From Methanosarcinales archaeon (GTDB taxonomy: Archaea; Halobacteriota; Methanosarcinia; Methanosarcinales; Methanocomedenaceae), in assembly GCA_013330355.1 (NCBI GenBank), contig DUIM01000102.1, forward strand, positions 1 through 6,694: DNA of 6,694 bases, written 5' to 3'. The notes under the pieces were generated by a model. The model did no database searches. It saw only the letters and a program-made list of their open reading frames with translations, and was not told where the DNA came from. The position numbers and the translations under genes were made by a program. This document shows, piece after piece, positions 4,643 through 6,694 of the stretch. Numbering within the stretch: the first letter of the stretch is position 1; the number at the start of each line of letters is the position of its first letter.

Positions 4643-4655
4643 GATAACGGTTATC
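4643..4655. promoter_or_regulatory. 13-bp palindrome directly upstream of the L10e TATA-like box
   Basis: GATAAC, a central G, and GTTATC form a perfect inverted repeat with 6-bp arms. On the minus strand it directly precedes the TATA-like box, overlapping the place where TFB contacts the BRE. A dimeric regulator could bind here as an activator or could compete with TFB. No known regulator motif is recognised. Confidence 0.45.
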
Positions 4656-4674
4656 GGTTCTTCCTTTAACCACC

Positions 4675-6465
4675 TTACAACTTATAAGCTTTTGGTGCAT
4701 GCAATCTGGAAAATATTGTTTCTGCAATTACCTCGCTTATTCCCGGTACATTTTCCAGTTCATCCTTACCGGCATTTTTTATCCCTTCCAGCGAACCGAA
4801 ATGCCTGAGCAGTATCTCCTTTCTTTTTTTTCCGATTCCAGGTATCGTATCCAGGACAGATGTCCTCAATCGTGATGTCCTGCGCCTCCGGTGGTGTGAG
4901 ATCGCAAACCTGTGGGATTCATCCCTTATACTTTTCAGCATCTTCAGGGCGGGCGATGTTTCGGGTAGTATCAGCGGGGCATCGGTATCAGGGATGTAGA
5001 TATGTTCGAACTGCTTTGCCAGCCCGATAACAGGCACATGAATACCAGTTTGCTCCATGGCACATAAGGCCGCACCAAGCTGTGTCAACCCGCCATCCAC
5101 GACTATAATATCCGGTACTGTATCCTCACCACTGCCGATACGTTTCAGGCGCCTGGATACCACCTCCTCCATCATGGCCGGGTCATTTATCCCAGTTACC
5201 GTCCTTATGTTGAAATGGCGGTACCGCCCCGGATCCGGTCTTCCATTGGTGAATACCACCATACTACCTACGGCATCGGTACCACCTGTGTTTGAGATAT
5301 CAAATGCTTCCATATGCTCGGGCAGACTGTCCAGGCCCAGTATATCCTGTAATTCTACCAGTGCACCATACCCTGATTTCTCCTTTTTCTCATCATTCAG
5401 CAGTACCATTTTCAAATGTGATCGTGCGTTTCTAAAAGCCATATCCACAAGATCCTTTTTACGTCCCCTGGATGGAACAGTAATATCCACTTTACCAGCC
5501 ACACCCTGCAACCATTCCAGGATTGCAGTGTCATCAGGCATGATGTCCAGCAGTACTTCTCCAGGAACAGGCGCATCGCTGTAATATTGTTTTAAAAACG
5601 CTCCCATAACCTCCTTTTCACTGGCATTCTGTGAGTTGAGGGTAAATTCAGCCCGACCCACAAGGCTGCCGTCCCTAATATAGAGCACCTGTGCACAGGC
5701 AGTGTCACCGGAGGCAGCAATGGAAATGGCATCCCAGTCATCGAATCCCCCTGTTACCTGCTGTCGTCTTGAAAGCAGTTCGATTGCTTTCAACTGGTCC
5801 CTGATCGTCGCAGCTGCTTCGAAGTTCTGTTTAGAGATATATTCCTGCATTCGCTCATTTAGCATCGATACCAGTTTGTCGTTCTTACCATCCAGGAACC
5901 GGATCGCCTCCTCCACAGCCAGGCGGTATTGTTCTTTATCAATCCGGGCGTTGCACGGGGCACTGCACAACCCCATCTGGAAATTGAGACACGGCCTGTC
6001 TCTGGGAACGATTCTTTTCTTACACTGACGTATCCTGAACAACCGGGATATGATCTTCAGGCTTTCACGTACTGAACCGGCATTGGTATACGGCCCGAAA
6101 TACCTGGCCCCATCCCTCAACCTCCTGCGTGTGATAAAAATGCGGGGAAAATCCTCATTGACCGTGATCTTGATAAAAGGGTACTGTTTGTCATCCTTCA
6201 TGTCAATATTATATCTGGGTCGATGCTCCTTGATCAGGTTGGATTCCAGAATAAGGGCATCGATCTCACTGGGGGTCACCAGGTATTCTACATCTGCAAT
6301 GTTTTTGACAAGTGCATAGGTCTTAGGGTCCTGCTCAGTACGCTGGAAATATTGTAATACCCTTTTCCTGACAGAGGATGCCTTGCCCACATAAATGATG
6401 TGGTCGTCCCTGTTCTTGAATAAATATACTCCAGGACCGTCTGGCAGGAATTCCGGTTTTTTCAT
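4675..6465 (-). CDS. uvrC: UvrABC excision nuclease subunit C
   Basis: UvrC makes both incisions around bulky DNA lesions once UvrA and UvrB have marked the site. The 596-residue protein is full length. In order: a GIY-YIG nuclease (about 10-90: GVYLF at 12-16, IYVGKAS at 24-30, Arg35, metal-binding Glu74 in ILESNLIK) for the 3' cut; four cysteines at 148, 159, 167 and 171, spaced as in the [4Fe-4S]-binding region of E. coli UvrC; a UVR helix pair that contacts UvrB (about 196-231); an RNase H-like nuclease for the 5' cut with Asp389 (FDIS), Asp457 (VDGG) and His518 (SHRFA); and a double helix-hairpin-helix DNA-binding tail (about 538-586). All key residues are present, so it should be active. 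The system is bacterial in origin and found in some mesophilic archaea. uvrA and uvrB are not in the window. An AAGGT motif 8 nt before the ATG supports the start. Confidence 0.97.
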   Translation of the reverse strand: MKKPEFLPDGPGVYLFKNRDDHIIYVGKASSVRKRVLQYFQRTEQDPKTYALVKNIADVEYLVTPSEIDALILESNLIKEHRPRYNIDMKDDKQYPFIKITVNEDFPRIFITRRRLRDGARYFGPYTNAGSVRESLKIISRLFRIRQCKKRIVPRDRPCLNFQMGLCSAPCNARIDKEQYRLAVEEAIRFLDGKNDKLVSMLNERMQEYISKQNFEAAATIRDQLKAIELLSRRQQVTGGFDDWDAISIAASGDTACAQVLYIRDGSLVGRAEFTLNSQNASEKEVMGAFLKQYYSDAPVPGEVLLDIMPDDTAILEWLQGVAGKVDITVPSRGRKKDLVDMAFRNARSHLKMVLLNDEKKEKSGYGALVELQDILGLDSLPEHMEAFDISNTGGTDAVGSMVVFTNGRPDPGRYRHFNIRTVTGINDPAMMEEVVSRRLKRIGSGEDTVPDIIVVDGGLTQLGAALCAMEQTGIHVPVIGLAKQFEHIYIPDTDAPLILPETSPALKMLKSIRDESHRFAISHHRRRRTSRLRTSVLDTIPGIGKKRKEILLRHFGSLEGIKNAGKDELENVPGISEVIAETIFSRLHAPKAYKL

Positions 6466-6491
6466 TACAGTTGACCTTAGGAATGCAAGAC

Positions 6492-6502
6492 CAATAAAAT
6501 AT
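6492..6502 (-). promoter_or_regulatory. Candidate TATA-like box for uvrC
   Basis: ATATTTTATTG on the minus strand is centred about 32 nt upstream of the uvrC ATG, which would give a very short leader. The match is moderate and the region is AT-rich. A GC-rich imperfect inverted repeat (CGGG, 6 nt, CCCG at 6503-6516) lies just upstream. Confidence 0.3.
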
Positions 6503-6661
6503 CGGGCTTATTCCCGGGTATTCTACTGCTCTTCAATCTCTTTTAACCTTATCAGGTATATCTTTTGCTCCGAAAATAGAATGTGATGTGATAATAAATT
6601 GAAAATTCCATTAGTCACCGGTTAAGGAGTTTGACTGGCTCGATATGTATTGTTTTCCAAA

Positions 6662-6690
6662 TAACCAATGATTTTTTATGATTAACCAAT
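6662..6690. repeat. Two TAACCAAT boxes 21 bp apart
   Basis: TAACCAAT occurs at 6662-6669 and 6683-6690 (ATTGGTTA on the minus strand). The 21-bp spacing is two helical turns, so both copies face the same side of the DNA. They lie about 200 bp upstream of uvrC in a stretch with no supported gene and may be binding sites or may be chance in AT-rich DNA. The rest of 6466-6661 holds only the weak uvrC promoter signals noted separately. Confidence 0.35.
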
Positions 6691-6694
6691 TTAG

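Noticed and set aside
5057..5584. Plus-strand 175-codon open frame inside uvrC
   Set aside because: It is fully antisense to conserved UvrC domains whose catalytic residues are intact on the minus strand.
6523..6618. Minus-strand 31-codon frame (GTG start, ending IRLKEIEEQ)
   Set aside because: The C-terminal half looks protein-like, but the frame is very short, has no ribosome-binding site, and is closed by a TAA upstream. It could be the relic of a gene tail; evidence is too thin to annotate.

Overview
The window looks like a piece of a euryarchaeal chromosome, most probably from a Methanosarcinales or related Methanomicrobia-type lineage (methanogen or ANME-like). The reasons are an archaeal core gene set (RNA polymerase subunit L, exosome Csl4, aIF2-beta, ribosomal protein L10e), an intron-bearing tRNA-Trp that carries a box C/D guide RNA, an aIF2-beta with a fused C-terminal TRAM domain (an arrangement I associate with Methanosarcina-type archaea), and a complete bacterial-type UvrC. 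No rRNA or methanogenesis gene is present, so the lineage remains an inference. Every gene I can support lies on the minus strand; the plus-strand reading frames are shadows.

Read in the direction of transcription (high to low coordinates): uvrC (6465-4675); a short promoter region with a 13-bp palindrome beside a TATA-like box; ribosomal protein L10e (4588-4067); aIF2-beta with TRAM domain (4027-3416); a repeat-dense intergenic stretch (3421-3240) with two related hairpins and several short tandem duplications; tRNA-Trp(CCA) with a 115-nt intron (3239-3051); a T-run; a probably leaderless gene for a 54-residue membrane protein (2994-2830); an AAA+ ATPase with a TTG start (2778-1663); a METTL5-like methyltransferase (1657-1064); the exosome subunit Csl4 with a long charged N-terminal extension (1013-171); and the first 52 codons of rpoL, cut by the window edge (158-1).

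The theme is information processing: translation initiation and ribosome (aIF2-beta, L10e, tRNA-Trp), RNA modification (METTL5-like enzyme, intron guide), RNA decay (Csl4), transcription (RpoL) and DNA repair (UvrC). The genes from 2994 down to 1 have gaps of 51, 5, 50 and 12 nt and plausibly form one operon. This places an uncharacterised AAA+ ATPase and a tiny membrane protein next to rRNA methylation and exosome genes.

The best-supported special feature is the tRNA-Trp intron. C, D', C' and D boxes are all visible, both guide spacers are exactly 12 nt, and both guides pair with the pre-tRNA across the splice junctions so that the box+5 rule selects C34 and C39. This is a known class of element. 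The less explained structure is the pair of covarying hairpins and the tandem duplications packed between aIF2-beta and the tRNA. I found no mobile element, CRISPR array or defence system.
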